Positions 6,573-16,061 are shown, counted from the first letter of the stretch. The stretch is 22,839 nt of DNA from an uncultured bacterium (GCA_905215045.1 CAJMOO010000026.1:1-22839); one strand, 5' to 3'. Translations and numbers: made by a program. Notes: a model not told the origin generated them from the letters alone.

Positions 6573-8504
6573 ATGAGAAAGTGGATCACCTGTACCATAA
6601 TGGCAGTCATGATGGCTGCCATGATTTTTATGGGGACAGGAAACAATGTGTTTGCAAATGATGAAGTCACTTATGATTCTAATATGCAGACAAAGAAATT
6701 TGATGTAGATGTCAAAGTCGGAGAAGATGGAAGTTATACAGTAACAGAGAATATCAAAGTCAAGTTTGTCAATCCGAGGCATGGAATTTATCGTTATATC
6801 CCATACAAAGGGAAGGTGATAACAAGCGATAAAAATGGAGATCAGAAAAAACTACTTTATTATGCGGATTTTACACTGTTATCAAATGACAGTAAGACAG
6901 ATGTAGATGAAGATTCTGACGGTAATAATCGGGTATTGAGGTTTGGTTCTGCGGACTATACCGTAAGTAAAGGAAACTATAGATTTACGTATCAACTGAT
7001 CCCTAAATATCAGGGAGATACCTACGATTATTTGTACTACAATATTTTCCCGACACTTTGGAGAAATAAGATTCCAGAAGGAAGTACTTTTACAATTCAT
7101 TTTCCAAAGAAAACAGATCTTAAGGGCGTAAATTTCTATTATGGACGTTATGGGGAATCAAAGTATGCAAAAGATGTGATCACTTTGAAATATGATGAGC
7201 AGAAGAACCAGATTAAAGGAACATTAAAGAAGACACTGCCATTTAAAAATGGATTAACATGCTACAGTGATCTGGGTGATGGATATTTTACAGCAAAACA
7301 TGAGATCGGAGCGGATCGATGGATTTTTAGACTATCAATAGGAGTTCTTGTGATCACAGCTGCCTTATTTGTTTTGTTCGGACGTGATGAAAAGATCATC
7401 CCATCGATTCAATATCAGCCGCCAGAAGGAATGGACAGTGCAGTTGTCGGATATGTTCTGGACGGTTCTGTGGATGATAAGGATATTATTTCTTTGATCC
7501 TTTATTGGGCCGATAAGGGCTACCTGAAGATGAAGGAAAAAGGTCAAAAGGACATGGAATTTATCAAACTCAAAGATATTCCAGACTCAGAACCAAGATA
7601 TCAGAAAACAATGTTTGAAGCTTTATTTAAGAACAGAAAAAAAGTGAAAGCTTCTTCTTTACAGTACAAATTTGCAGATACCGTGCAGGTAGTGAAAGAT
7701 GATATCAAATATGATTATAAGAAAAATATTTATGCAACATCCTCGAAAGTTGCAAGGATCGTATCCTTTGTATTGTTGCAGCTTCCAATCTGTTTATTTG
7801 CATTTATTATGATGATATTTAGTCCAGATGGGATCTTAAATCTGATCCTTCCATTGATGGCGTGGGTATTGTATTTTATAGGAATGTTTCTTGCATGTCA
7901 CAGTGTAGATAAATGGTATGCAATTTCAAAGGGAGCAAGAACGGGACTTCCGATCGCATCGGCAGTATTGTCTATTCTTGGATTTATTTTCTATGGATTA
8001 TATTATTATGTGAAGATACAAAGAGGAGAATTATTTGATTTCTTCCATGTGTATCTTGTGATCGTTGCAGTATCATTTATCGGAGTGATCCTGACTGCAT
8101 TTATGAAGAAGAGAACCCATCAATGTGTGGAATGGATGGGATATCTAGCAGGACTTCGTGATTTTATTGAAACTGCGGAATTAGACCGAATGAAGGTATT
8201 GGCGAAAGATCATCCAGACATGTTTTATCATATTCTGCCTTATTCCATGGTATTTGGGTTGTTTGATCTTTATGCAAAGAAACTGGATGCATTAAAACTT
8301 CCTGCGCCAGACTGGTATGTCTATGGCGGCAGTGATCCTTATTTCCATTATTATATGATGGGGCACTATATGGATCATGTGGTCTCTGAGAACCTGACAG
8401 TTGTAGAACCATCAGAATCTGGAGGAGTTGGAGAATTCTTTTCTGGAGGAGATGGAGGATTCTCAGGAGGCGGCTTCGGAGGCGGAGGAGGCGGCAGTTG
8501 GTAG
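6573..8504 (+). CDS. DUF2207 domain membrane protein with Gly-rich tail
   Basis: 643 residues. A signal peptide (1-29) is followed by an extracytoplasmic DUF2207 domain (about 35-245, with the family-like GIYRYIPY at 71-78). Then come a membrane segment (about 251-269), a cytoplasmic region with VVGYVLDG and a winged-helix-like ISLILYWADKGYLKM, four more segments (about 396-416, 421-441, 458-480, 491-511), and a tail ending in a run of glycines and SW (625-643). The glycine-rich C-terminus is typical of this family. It is the second gene of the lemA operon. Its function is unknown; an envelope role is inferred from topology and partner. Confidence 0.9.
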   Translation: MRKWITCTIMAVMMAAMIFMGTGNNVFANDEVTYDSNMQTKKFDVDVKVGEDGSYTVTENIKVKFVNPRHGIYRYIPYKGKVITSDKNGDQKKLLYYADFTLLSNDSKTDVDEDSDGNNRVLRFGSADYTVSKGNYRFTYQLIPKYQGDTYDYLYYNIFPTLWRNKIPEGSTFTIHFPKKTDLKGVNFYYGRYGESKYAKDVITLKYDEQKNQIKGTLKKTLPFKNGLTCYSDLGDGYFTAKHEIGADRWIFRLSIGVLVITAALFVLFGRDEKIIPSIQYQPPEGMDSAVVGYVLDGSVDDKDIISLILYWADKGYLKMKEKGQKDMEFIKLKDIPDSEPRYQKTMFEALFKNRKKVKASSLQYKFADTVQVVKDDIKYDYKKNIYATSSKVARIVSFVLLQLPICLFAFIMMIFSPDGILNLILPLMAWVLYFIGMFLACHSVDKWYAISKGARTGLPIASAVLSILGFIFYGLYYYVKIQRGELFDFFHVYLVIVAVSFIGVILTAFMKKRTHQCVEWMGYLAGLRDFIETAELDRMKVLAKDHPDMFYHILPYSMVFGLFDLYAKKLDALKLPAPDWYVYGGSDPYFHYYMMGHYMDHVVSENLTVVEPSESGGVGEFFSGGDGGFSGGGFGGGGGGSW

Positions 8505-8541
8505 TTCGCTTCATATAAACTATTTGGTGACACGCTCTCGC

Positions 8542-8573
8542 TCGGATTCGCACGTAGCGGACACTAAATCCGA
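8542..8573. other. GC-rich inverted repeat after the lemA operon
   Basis: TCGGATT (8542-8548) and AATCCGA (8567-8573) form a 7-bp dyad around a 18-nt GC-rich centre. The surrounding stretch 8528-8575 has clearly higher GC and CG dinucleotide content than its AT-rich flanks. It could be a scattered intergenic repeat or a weak terminator without a T run. Confidence 0.5.
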
Positions 8574-8636
8574 CTGTGGATAATTTTCTCTTTATAGAAG
8601 TTTATATTTTCTTTAGAATTGTTTAGATTTAGAATA

Positions 8637-8664
8637 TTGAATGGAGTGGGGATTTTGATATACT
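8637..8664 (+). promoter_or_regulatory. Promoter of a possible small RNA
   Basis: TTGAAT (8637-8642), 16-nt spacer, TATACT (8659-8664). No start codon with a ribosome site follows before the strong terminator at 8713-8740. Confidence 0.5.
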
Positions 8665-8670
8665 TAAGAC

Positions 8671-8740
8671 ATAGTTTTTCATATATATTTTAATCCTCTC
8701 TTTTCATTAGATTGGGCTGCAGAAGCAGCCCATTTTTTAT
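8671..8740 (+). ncRNA. Candidate small RNA (~70 nt)
   Basis: A promoter at 8637-8664 and a strong terminator at 8713-8740 would give a transcript of about 70 nt. It is U-rich, contains an unpaired AATCCTCTC (8690-8698) complementary to GGAG-type ribosome sites, and ends in a GGGCTGC hairpin. The gap 8505-8879 otherwise holds only a GC-rich inverted repeat and the Ca2+-ATPase promoter. Alternatively the hairpin is simply the distant terminator of the lemA operon. Confidence 0.35.
8713..8740 (+). terminator. Strong terminator before the Ca2+-ATPase gene
   Basis: TGGGCTGC/GCAGCCCA stem (8713-8720 with 8725-8732), AGAA tetraloop, then six T residues. Confidence 0.93.
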
Positions 8741-8820
8741 TTCATAGGAAATTTCGATGAAGTCTCTTCTGCAAAAAAATAGCTAAAATGTTACAAAAAT
8801 GTTTCATTCTTTTGATTTTC

Positions 8821-8829
8821 TGTTATACT
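8821..8829 (+). promoter_or_regulatory. Extended -10 promoter of the Ca2+-ATPase gene
   Basis: TGTTATACT (TGn-TATAAT type), 50 nt before the start codon. No convincing -35. The same 13-mer TGTTATACTAAAG occurs at 2744-2756. Confidence 0.65.
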
Positions 8830-8879
8830 AAAGAAAATTGAAAGTCAATTTGACGAGCTATTTGATTAGGAGGAGCGAC

Positions 8880-11537
8880 ATGATAAAAGGGCTTACAGAT
8901 AAAGAAGTTAAGGAATCGAGAGAGAAGTTTGGTTCCAATGAGATTCCAGATTCAGAACCTACGACGTTTTGGCAGGAGTTTAAAGAGACGTTTCAGGATC
9001 CGATGATCCGGATCTTGCTTGCGATCGCGGTGTTGATGATCGTGATGTTTTTCTTTGGATATGCGGAGATTTATGAACCGATGGGGACGATCATTGCGGT
9101 GTTGATCGTTGCTTTTGTTACGGCAAAGACAGGGGTTGCGAGTGATACAAAGTATCGAGAGTTGAAGGAGAGTACGAAGAAGGATCAGTGTAAGGTACAC
9201 AGAAATGGTGTGATTGCAGTGATCGATGTTGATGACGTGGTTGTTGGGGATCAGGTTTTATTGCAATCTGGGGATAAGATTCCTGCGGATGGTATTTTGC
9301 ATACAGGAAACCTGAAAGTCAATAATTCTGCTTTAAATGGAGAAGCAGAGGAGTGTGAGAAGAAAGCAGCCGGAGAGGGTGTTTATCTTGCAGAAGAGAT
9401 TACAGGAGATACATTTGTTGATTCATATTCTCTGTTTCGTGGAGCTGTGATCTTTGATGGTGAAGGTATAATGGATGTTCAGAAGGTTGGACTTCATACG
9501 ATGATGGGGAAGATGGCTGAGGAGATGCAGGAAGAAGAACCAGATTCTCCATTGAAGGTAAAACTTTCAAAACTTGCTGATCAGATATCGAAGTTTGGAT
9601 ATATCGGTGCGATCGTGATCGCAGTTATGTATTTTGTATATTTTATTATAATGGCAGGTGGATTTCAGGCATATTTTTCTATGGGACCAGCAAAGGTCGT
9701 GCAGGATTTGATCGATGCAGTGTCACTTGCGGTTGTGATCATTGTATGTGCAGTACCAGAAGGATTGCCGCTTATGATATCTCTTGTATTAATGCAAAAT
9801 ACAAGTAAAATGTTAGATCATAATGTATTAGTTCGTAAGGCAGAAGGAATTGAGACAGCAGGATCTTTAAATATTTTATTCAGTGATAAGACAGGAACGA
9901 TCACAAAGGGAGAATTGGAAGTTGTAGATTTCTTTACAGCGGATGGAACTTCAATTTCTGCAAATGAATTAAGACATCATGGGAAGGTAAAAGGGCTGTT
10001 AGATCTTGCAATCGGGAAGAATACACAGGCGATGTTTGATGTTTATCATAAGGTCATTGGTGGAAATGCAACGGATCAGGCGTTGTTGAAATTTATTGGT
10101 GAAGAGACATTTTGTATGTTGGATGGGAATGACGGATGTAAGGTCAGTGCCCATCAAGGATTCAATTCTTCCAATAAGTTCAGTCAGGCGAGAATTGAGA
10201 GCATAGGCAAGACATTTTATAAAGGAGCACCCGAACGATTGCTTGCAAAAGCAACAAAATATTTAGATGGTGATGGACAGATCAAAGAAATCGATCAGAA
10301 AGCATTAAATCAAAAGATTGACTCTCTGGCAGCGAAAGCAATGCGTGTTCTTGCTTTTGGATATTCAGAAAAAGAGCTTGTGAAGAATCAGATCAACGAC
10401 GACCTTGTGATCATTGGACTAGTGGCGATCAGAGACGATGTCAGACCATCAGCCAAAGATGCCATCAGGCAGGTACAGGAAGCTGGAATTCAGGTTGTTA
10501 TGATCACAGGAGACCGCCTGGAGACGGCAGTAGCAATCGCGAAAGATGCAGGATTGTTAAAAAATGAATCAGATAGAGCTTTATCTTCTGCACAGTTAAA
10601 TCAGATGAGTGATGAGGAAGTCAAAGCTATTTTACCGCAGATCCGTGTGATCGCAAGAGCATTGCCAACGGATAAGTCAAGAATGGTGCGCCTGTGTCAG
10701 GAAATGAATCTTGTTGTAGGTATGACAGGTGATGGAGTGAATGACTCCCCAGCATTGAAACGTGCAGATGTTGGATTTGCAATGGGAAGTGGAACAGAGG
10801 CTGCGAAAGAGGCAGGAAAGATTGTTATTTTGGATGATAACTTCTCATCAATCAAGGATGCAATCTGGTATGGAAGAACGATCTATCATAATATCTTGAA
10901 GTTCTGTAAATTCCAGTTAGTGATCAATGTGACAGCAGTTGTTGTCAGTGCAGTTGCACCATTTTTGGGAATAGAAGAACCATTAAAAGTCACACATTTA
11001 TTATTTGTAAACCTTGTGATGGACGGGCTTGGAGCAATGATGCTTGGAAATGAACCAGCACTTTCAAAATATATGAAAGAAGCACCGAGAAGACGTGATG
11101 AGGGTATTATCAGCAAAGACATGATGACGCAGATAGGATTTATGGGGATATGGCTGGTTATATTAAGTTTCTTATTCTTAAAATTACCAGTGATCACGAA
11201 TCTATTTGATAATAAAGCACAGCATTTAACAGCATATTTTGTTTTATTTATCTTTAGTGCATTATTTAACGGATTTAATGTCAGGGATGAACGATTTGGG
11301 ATTTTCAAAAGATTAAATGAGAACCCGGATTTTCTGAAAGTATTTTTTATTATCATGCTGGTACAGATTATGATCGTAAACGCAGCGGCAATTCCATTTC
11401 AAGTATTTATATGGATCGGAAAGATGTTTAGTTGTATTCCATTTGGAGCAAAAGGCTGGATTGTTACAGTATTGTTATCAATGACGATGATTCCTGTGGA
11501 TTGTCTGAGAAAATTTCTGTTTGGTTGTGGAAAATAG
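8880..11537 (+). CDS. P-type calcium-transporting ATPase (type II)
   Basis: 885 residues from ATG 8880, which has AGGAGG at 8868-8873. Family landmarks in order: an N-terminal cation ATPase domain (SREKFGSNE near residue 20), the LNGEAEECEKKA loop of the actuator domain, CAVPEGLP (P293-E294-G295-L296, ion site in M4), SDKTGT with the phosphorylated D336, KGAPERLL in the nucleotide domain, MITGDR, and TGDGVNDSPALKRADVG with D618. Several C-terminal membrane segments follow. PEGL and the overall length fit the SERCA/PMCA-type Ca2+ pumps that expel calcium using ATP. The LNGEAEEC loop differs from the common LTGES: T-to-N and S-to-A changes near the dephosphorylation glutamate, which is kept. 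The glycerate kinase remnant starts 11-14 nt downstream and is probably co-transcribed. Confidence 0.93.
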   Translation: MIKGLTDKEVKESREKFGSNEIPDSEPTTFWQEFKETFQDPMIRILLAIAVLMIVMFFFGYAEIYEPMGTIIAVLIVAFVTAKTGVASDTKYRELKESTKKDQCKVHRNGVIAVIDVDDVVVGDQVLLQSGDKIPADGILHTGNLKVNNSALNGEAEECEKKAAGEGVYLAEEITGDTFVDSYSLFRGAVIFDGEGIMDVQKVGLHTMMGKMAEEMQEEEPDSPLKVKLSKLADQISKFGYIGAIVIAVMYFVYFIIMAGGFQAYFSMGPAKVVQDLIDAVSLAVVIIVCAVPEGLPLMISLVLMQNTSKMLDHNVLVRKAEGIETAGSLNILFSDKTGTITKGELEVVDFFTADGTSISANELRHHGKVKGLLDLAIGKNTQAMFDVYHKVIGGNATDQALLKFIGEETFCMLDGNDGCKVSAHQGFNSSNKFSQARIESIGKTFYKGAPERLLAKATKYLDGDGQIKEIDQKALNQKIDSLAAKAMRVLAFGYSEKELVKNQINDDLVIIGLVAIRDDVRPSAKDAIRQVQEAGIQVVMITGDRLETAVAIAKDAGLLKNESDRALSSAQLNQMSDEEVKAILPQIRVIARALPTDKSRMVRLCQEMNLVVGMTGDGVNDSPALKRADVGFAMGSGTEAAKEAGKIVILDDNFSSIKDAIWYGRTIYHNILKFCKFQLVINVTAVVVSAVAPFLGIEEPLKVTHLLFVNLVMDGLGAMMLGNEPALSKYMKEAPRRRDEGIISKDMMTQIGFMGIWLVILSFLFLKLPVITNLFDNKAQHLTAYFVLFIFSALFNGFNVRDERFGIFKRLNENPDFLKVFFIIMLVQIMIVNAAAIPFQVFIWIGKMFSCIPFGAKGWIVTVLLSMTMIPVDCLRKFLFGCGK

Positions 11538-11551
11538 GCGAGGTTTTTATG

Positions 11552-11953
11552 ATGAAAATAGTAGTAGCGATTGATTCACTAAAAGGAAGCTTAACATCAA
11601 TTCAGGCGGGAGAAGCTATAGAAAAAGGAATAAAAAAAGTCGATTTAGAAGCAGAAGTAGTCATAAAACCTCTTGCAGATGGTGGAGAAGGATGCTTAGA
11701 TGCCCAGACAGCGATGGGAAAAGCACCAATCGGAGTAGCGAAACTTGCGAAGAAATATGGGAAATTAGTCTTGGGATTCTCAGGGGCAGTGACCAAAGGT
11801 GCAACTGCTTGCAATGAAGCAGGGATTGATGCATATTTTCCAATTGTAAGATCTGCGGTATCATTAGAAGATGCTATGAAGAAGAAAAATGCACAGGAGA
11901 ATTTGATAGATACGGTAGAGCAAGTGTTCCGTGTGATAAAAGCATTAAAATAA
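11552..11953 (+). pseudogene. Glycerate kinase remnant with large in-frame deletion
   Basis: 133 residues against about 380 in the GarK/GlxK family, which phosphorylates glycerate with ATP. The N-terminus MKIVVAIDSLKGSL to PLADGGEG (residues 1-47) is the normal start of the family. It is followed directly by CLDAQTAMGKAPIGVAKLAK and ATACNEAGIDAYFP, the normal C-terminal end. About 245 central residues, including most of the active site, are gone. The joint lies in GGTGGAGAAGG (11681-11691), where the family has GGEG at one side and TGEG at the other, so a slip between short repeats explains it. The frame is kept, so a small protein is still made in principle. Starts at 11549 or 11552; GAGG at 11540-11543. 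It follows the Ca2+-ATPase directly. Confidence 0.88.
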
Positions 11954-11966
11954 AAATATCGTAAGT

Positions 11967-12015
11967 AAAAAATAGTGAGATAAGAATAAATAAAAATTCT
12001 GGTCTCACTATTTTT
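11967..12015. terminator. Terminator of the Ca2+-ATPase/glycerate kinase unit
   Basis: A long stem (about 11967-11980 with 12003-12015) around a loop containing a further small GAAT/ATTC pairing, ending in five T residues. The A-rich left side would also allow use from the other strand. Confidence 0.85.
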
Positions 12016-12200
12016 GTATGAATATATTGCTTTTTACAAAAAATATATTTCAAAAGTTTGTTAATTATAATAAAATAAAGCAAAAAAATGCAGAAATTAT
12101 ATAAAATTAAAAAGTTTTATACATTAATTGCATAAAACTATTGAAAATAATAAAATAAAAAGCTAAAATATAATAAAACTTATAAAAGGAGGATGGTAAA

Positions 12201-13418
12201 ATGGTAAGCAAGAGAATCAGTCGTGATGATTATTTAAATAAGTTAATTGCATTTAAAGATAAGCAGTTGATTAAAGTTATTACTGGAATCCGAAGATGTG
12301 GAAAATCTACAATTATGGAAATTTATCAGGATTATTTGCAAAAAGAAATGAATGTAACAAAGAAGCAGATTATAGCAATAAATCTTGAGGATTATGATTT
12401 TTACGATTTGAGAGATCCTAAAAAACTTTATGCATATATCAAAGAACGATTACTGCCAGATCAAATGAACTATATATTTTTGGATGAAATTCAGCAATGT
12501 GAAGATTTTCCAAGAGTTGTAGATAGTTTGTATATAAAGAATAATGTTGATTTATATGTGACAGGTTCAAATGCTAATATGTTATCATCTGAAATTGCAA
12601 CATTATTATCTGGAAGATATGTAGAAATTAAAATGCTGCCATTGTCCTTTAAAGAATATGTAGAAAGTACTGGGAATGAGAATGATCTACAAAGAAAATA
12701 TACAACATATCTTGAAAATAGTTCCTTTCCATATGCATTGGAGTTAGCTGGACATCCGAAAGAAATCAGAGATTATCTAGATGGAATTTATAATACGATT
12801 ATAGTGAAAGATATTGCACAAAGACATAAGATCACGGATACGATGATGTTGGAAAGTGTTACGAGATTTATTTTTGATAATATAGGAAACCAATTATCCA
12901 CGAAAAAGATCGCAGATACAATGACTTCCGATGGAAGAAAAATAGATGTAAGAGCAGTAGAAAAATATTTGGCTGCATTTATGGAAAGTTATGTTATATA
13001 TCAGGCAAAAAGATATAATATCAAAGGAAAACAATATTTAAAAACATTGGAGAAATATTATGTTGCAGATATTGGATTAAGATATATGTTATTAGGAAGC
13101 AGATCAACGGATGTTGGGCATATATTGGAAAATGTTATATATTTGGAATTAATTCGAAGAGGATATGACGTATATGTAGGAAAACTTGATGATTTGGAAG
13201 TTGATTTTGTTTGTATGGATCAAAAAAGAACCATCTATTATCAGGTAGCTGCTACAGTACGGGATGAAAAAACATTAAAGAGAGAATTATTGCCGCTTCA
13301 AAAGATCCATGACCATTATCAAAAGATTTTGTTAACACTGGATGAAGATCCAGAAGCGGATTATGAAGGAATCAGAAGAATCAATGCGCTTGACTGGCTG
13401 ATTGGAAAAACAGAATAA
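12201..13418 (+). CDS. AAA ATPase with DUF4143 domain
   Basis: 405 residues. Walker A GIRRCGKST (29-37), Walker B YIFLDEIQ (90-97), sensor-like LYVTGSNANMLSSE (117-130) and LSGRYVEI (136-142) are the AAA_14 signature. A central winged helix (about 210-260) and a C-terminal DUF4143 part follow. The C-terminal part contains VDFV and YYQVA, in the place of a PD-(D/E)XK core but with Q and A instead of the catalytic E and K. This is common in the family and suggests no nuclease activity. AAGGAGG at 12186-12192. The flanks are very AT-rich (12040-12190), with a TATAAT at 12169-12174 and no good -35. No terminator is seen after it. It stands alone and its function is unknown. Confidence 0.9.
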   Translation: MVSKRISRDDYLNKLIAFKDKQLIKVITGIRRCGKSTIMEIYQDYLQKEMNVTKKQIIAINLEDYDFYDLRDPKKLYAYIKERLLPDQMNYIFLDEIQQCEDFPRVVDSLYIKNNVDLYVTGSNANMLSSEIATLLSGRYVEIKMLPLSFKEYVESTGNENDLQRKYTTYLENSSFPYALELAGHPKEIRDYLDGIYNTIIVKDIAQRHKITDTMMLESVTRFIFDNIGNQLSTKKIADTMTSDGRKIDVRAVEKYLAAFMESYVIYQAKRYNIKGKQYLKTLEKYYVADIGLRYMLLGSRSTDVGHILENVIYLELIRRGYDVYVGKLDDLEVDFVCMDQKRTIYYQVAATVRDEKTLKRELLPLQKIHDHYQKILLTLDEDPEADYEGIRRINALDWLIGKTE

Positions 13419-13517
13419 GAAATCGGCCAGAATCTTAAGGTGCCATGTGATATTGTAAAACGATGCACGACAGATTTCTAAAAACATAAACTTTTACATG
13501 AAAATCTTTCAAAACTA

Positions 13518-13545
13518 TTGAAAACTACAAACCAAAAGGTATAAA
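13518..13545 (+). promoter_or_regulatory. Promoter of the DUF815 gene
   Basis: TTGAAA (13518-13523), 16-nt spacer, TATAAA (13540-13545). The start of the next gene is about 90 nt downstream. Confidence 0.55.
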
Positions 13546-13632
13546 ATCGTACCTAAGACCAAAATAAACGTAACGATTGCTAACAGTTACAAAAGAATGA
13601 TTTTAAGAAAAAAGTTTGGGGGAATACAAGAG

Positions 13633-14940
13633 ATGTATAATATCGTATCAAAATTACTGATCTACGGTGACATGGACGAAGAATCTATCTTAATGCAGTT
13701 AAGCGACATTTTCCGCTGCATGGACGAAGGATCACAGACAAAAGATGTTTTAAGAACAAGAGTATTTAAACAGGTAAAGAGAATCTTAGAAGTTGCAACA
13801 GATTACGCATTTGACAAGAATCTGTGGCACAACTATTTAACATACTTACTGATCACAAATGAAAATCCATTCAGTATCACATGCGAGAAAGTCGGAGCAA
13901 GTGAAGGAAGTGTCAACCACTTTGCAAAGAGTGATTTTAAGGCATTTAAAGAATTATTTGACTTTGACTTTAGCAGAATCGAAGATGAATTAGGTGTAGA
14001 TTGCTTCAGCAGAATCTCTGATTATCAGGCAATCGGTAAACCAGAATTAATGTACAATAAGAATGTCAGCGAGAAAGTTCAGGCATTAAGCGAGAGATTA
14101 GAGACAGCCAAAGATGAGAATGAATTCTTTGACATGGTCACAGACTTCTACAAAGCCTATGGAGTTGGTATGTTCGGTCTTAACAAAGCATTCCGTATCG
14201 AAGAATGTGGAGACAACAACATCCGCTTCCGTGCGATCAACAACATGGATAAAGTCGTATTATCTGACCTTGTTGGATACGAGATTCAGAAACAGAAACT
14301 TGTTGAGAATACAGAAGCATTTGTAGAAGGAAGGAAAGCAAACAACGTTCTGTTATTTGGTGACAGTGGTACAGGTAAATCCACAAGTATCAAAGCGATC
14401 GTTAATGAATACTATGATCAGGGTCTGCGTATGATCGAGATCTACAAACATCAGTTTAAAGATCTTTCCAATGTGATCGCACAGATCAAGAACAGAAACT
14501 ACAGATTCATCATCTACATGGATGACCTTTCTTTCGAAGAATTTGAGATTGAATACAAGTTCTTAAAAGCAGTCATCGAAGGTGGAGTGGAAACAAAACC
14601 AGAAAACATCTTAATCTACGCAACATCCAACCGCCGTCATCTGATCAAAGAGACATGGAATGACAGATCCGATGTAGAAAACAGCAACGGAATGCACAGA
14701 TCCGATACAATGGAAGAAAAATTATCTCTGGTAAACCGTTTTGGTGTTACGATCAACTACTCAAAACCAAGTCAGAAAGAATACTTCGAGATCGTTTTCG
14801 AACTTGCCCGCAAAGCAGGAATCAAGATGGGAGAAGATGAACTGAAACTCGAAGCAAATAAATGGGAATTAAGCCACGGAGGAATCTCTGGACGTACTGC
14901 ACAGCAGTTTATTAATCATTTAATGGGACTTCAGGCTTAA
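13633..14940 (+). CDS. DUF815 family AAA+ ATPase
   Basis: 435 residues from ATG 13633. An N-terminal helical region is followed by the AAA+ core: [11 protein letters not shown], Walker A GDSGTGKS (243-250), Walker [14 protein letters not shown] (about 293-305), [11 protein letters not shown] sensor 1, and the DUF815-typical LVNRFGVTI and [14 protein letters not shown] near the end, where the arginine would be sensor 2. The family is widespread and its function is unsettled. The start is not certain: ATG 13597 is in frame and adds 12 residues; GGGGG at 13618-13622 favours 13633. Codons end in C more often than in neighbours such as the DUF4143 gene (many AAC, ATC, TTC), suggesting good expression. 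It is a single-gene unit with its own promoter and terminator. Confidence 0.88.
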   Translation: MYNIVSKLLIYGDMDEESILMQLSDIFRCMDEGSQTKDVLRTRVFKQVKRILEVATDYAFDKNLWHNYLTYLLITNENPFSITCEKVGASEGSVNHFAKSDFKAFKELFDFDFSRIEDELGVDCFSRISDYQAIGKPELMYNKNVSEKVQALSERLETAKDENEFFDMVTDFYKAYGVGMFGLNKAFRIEECGDNNIRFRAINNMDKVVLSDLVGYEIQKQKLVENTEAFVEGRKANNVLLFGDSGTGKSTSIKAIVNEYYDQGLRMIEIYKHQFKDLSNVIAQIKNRNYRFIIYMDDLSFEEFEIEYKFLKAVIEGGVETKPENILIYATSNRRHLIKETWNDRSDVENSNGMHRSDTMEEKLSLVNRFGVTINYSKPSQKEYFEIVFELARKAGIKMGEDELKLEANKWELSHGGISGRTAQQFINHLMGLQA

Positions 14941-14963
14941 AAATCATAGGAATTACATAGTTT

Positions 14964-15006
14964 AAGAACTTTCTGCATGGAAAAGATGCAGAAAGTTCTT
15001 TTTTTC
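14964..15006 (+). terminator. Terminator of the DUF815 gene
   Basis: A perfect 15-bp stem (14964-14978 with 14986-15000), 7-nt loop, then a T run to about 15005. Confidence 0.95.
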
Positions 15007-15018
15007 TATATGGAACCC

Positions 15019-15048
15019 TTGCGAAAGAATTTGTCTTTAGGCTATAAT
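15019..15048 (+). promoter_or_regulatory. Promoter of the methyltransferase gene
   Basis: TTGCGA (15019-15024), 18-nt spacer, TATAAT (15043-15048). Confidence 0.65.
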
Positions 15049-15118
15049 AAACATAAGTATGTAGATACATGCACAAGATGATATTTTATAGAAGAAACAG
15101 AAAGTGAGAATATACAAT

Positions 15119-15979
15119 ATGTGGTTAGCAGACCAATGGAAAGACTATGAAGTCTTAGATACATCAAATGGTGAGAAACTAGAACGCTGGGGAGATTATT
15201 TTCTGGTAAGGCCAGACCCACAGGTTCTATGGGACACTCCAAAGAAGTTAAGACAGTGGAAGAAGCCAAACGGCCATTATCACAGAAGTCACAAAGGCGG
15301 CGGACAGTGGGAATTCTTTGATCTCCCTAAGACATGGGATATTCAGTACAAAGAATTAAAATTCCACCTACAGCCATTCAGCTTCAAACATACAGGATTA
15401 TTCCCAGAACAGGCAGTGAACTGGGACTGGTTTTCAGATAAAATCAGAAAAGCAAATCGTCCAGTAAAAGTATTAAATTTATTTGCCTACACAGGAGGGG
15501 CAACACTTGCAGCGGCAGCAGCAGGAGCATCAGTCACACACGTTGACGCATCCAAAGGTATGGTAAACTGGGCAAAGGAGAATGCACAGCTTTCTGGATT
15601 AAGAGAGAAACCAATTCGATGGTTAGTCGATGACTGTGTGAAGTTTGTAGAACGTGAGATCCGAAGAGGTAATCATTATGATGGGATCATCATGGACCCT
15701 CCATCTTATGGAAGAGGACCAAAGGGTGAAATCTGGAAGATCGAAGAGAAGATTTATCCATTCATTGAACTATGTACAAAGATTCTGTCCGATGACCCAT
15801 TATTCTTCCTTGTAAACTCCTATACAACAGGTTTACAGCCAGCAGTTTTAACTTATATGTTAGAGACTCAGGTAGCAGCGAAATTTGGTGGAAAAGTAGT
15901 CTCAGATGAGATCGGATTACCAGTTTCATCCAACGGATTGGTCCTTCCATGTGGGGCATCTGGACGCTGGGAAAAGTAA
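15119..15979 (+). CDS. RlmI-like class I SAM-dependent methyltransferase
   Basis: 286 residues. The SAM-binding motif I VLNLFAYTGGATL starts near residue 117, motif II THVDASKGMVNWAKEN follows, and the catalytic-region motif MDPPSYGRG has D193-P194-P195. This matches the RlmI/RlmK group (Methyltrans_SAM), whose members methylate 23S rRNA. Unlike E. coli RlmI (about 396 residues) there is no N-terminal PUA domain; here a short beta region (YEVLDTSNGEKLERWGDYFLVRPD) precedes the fold, as is usual in the clostridial group. ATG 15119 is chosen because MWLADQWKDYE is the common start; GTG 15104 is in frame. The ribosome site is weak (AAGTGAG at 15102-15108). No terminator is seen before mreB. The exact target base is not known from sequence. 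Confidence 0.85.
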   Translation: MWLADQWKDYEVLDTSNGEKLERWGDYFLVRPDPQVLWDTPKKLRQWKKPNGHYHRSHKGGGQWEFFDLPKTWDIQYKELKFHLQPFSFKHTGLFPEQAVNWDWFSDKIRKANRPVKVLNLFAYTGGATLAAAAAGASVTHVDASKGMVNWAKENAQLSGLREKPIRWLVDDCVKFVEREIRRGNHYDGIIMDPPSYGRGPKGEIWKIEEKIYPFIELCTKILSDDPLFFLVNSYTTGLQPAVLTYMLETQVAAKFGGKVVSDEIGLPVSSNGLVLPCGASGRWEK

Positions 15980-16023
15980 GTTCTTAAGATTTACTGAAAT
16001 TTCGCAGAATATGTAAAAAATCG

Positions 16024-16051
16024 TTGAATTTTCTTGGAAAATGTTTATAAT
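16024..16051 (+). promoter_or_regulatory. Promoter of mreB
   Basis: TTGAAT (16024-16029), 16-nt spacer, TATAAT (16046-16051). The leader to the start codon is about 90 nt. Confidence 0.75.
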
Positions 16052-16061
16052 AAGAGAGTAT

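Noticed and set aside
10886..11356. 156-residue minus-strand ORF inside the Ca2+-ATPase gene.
   Set aside because: It is opposite conserved membrane segments and has no ribosome site or family likeness.
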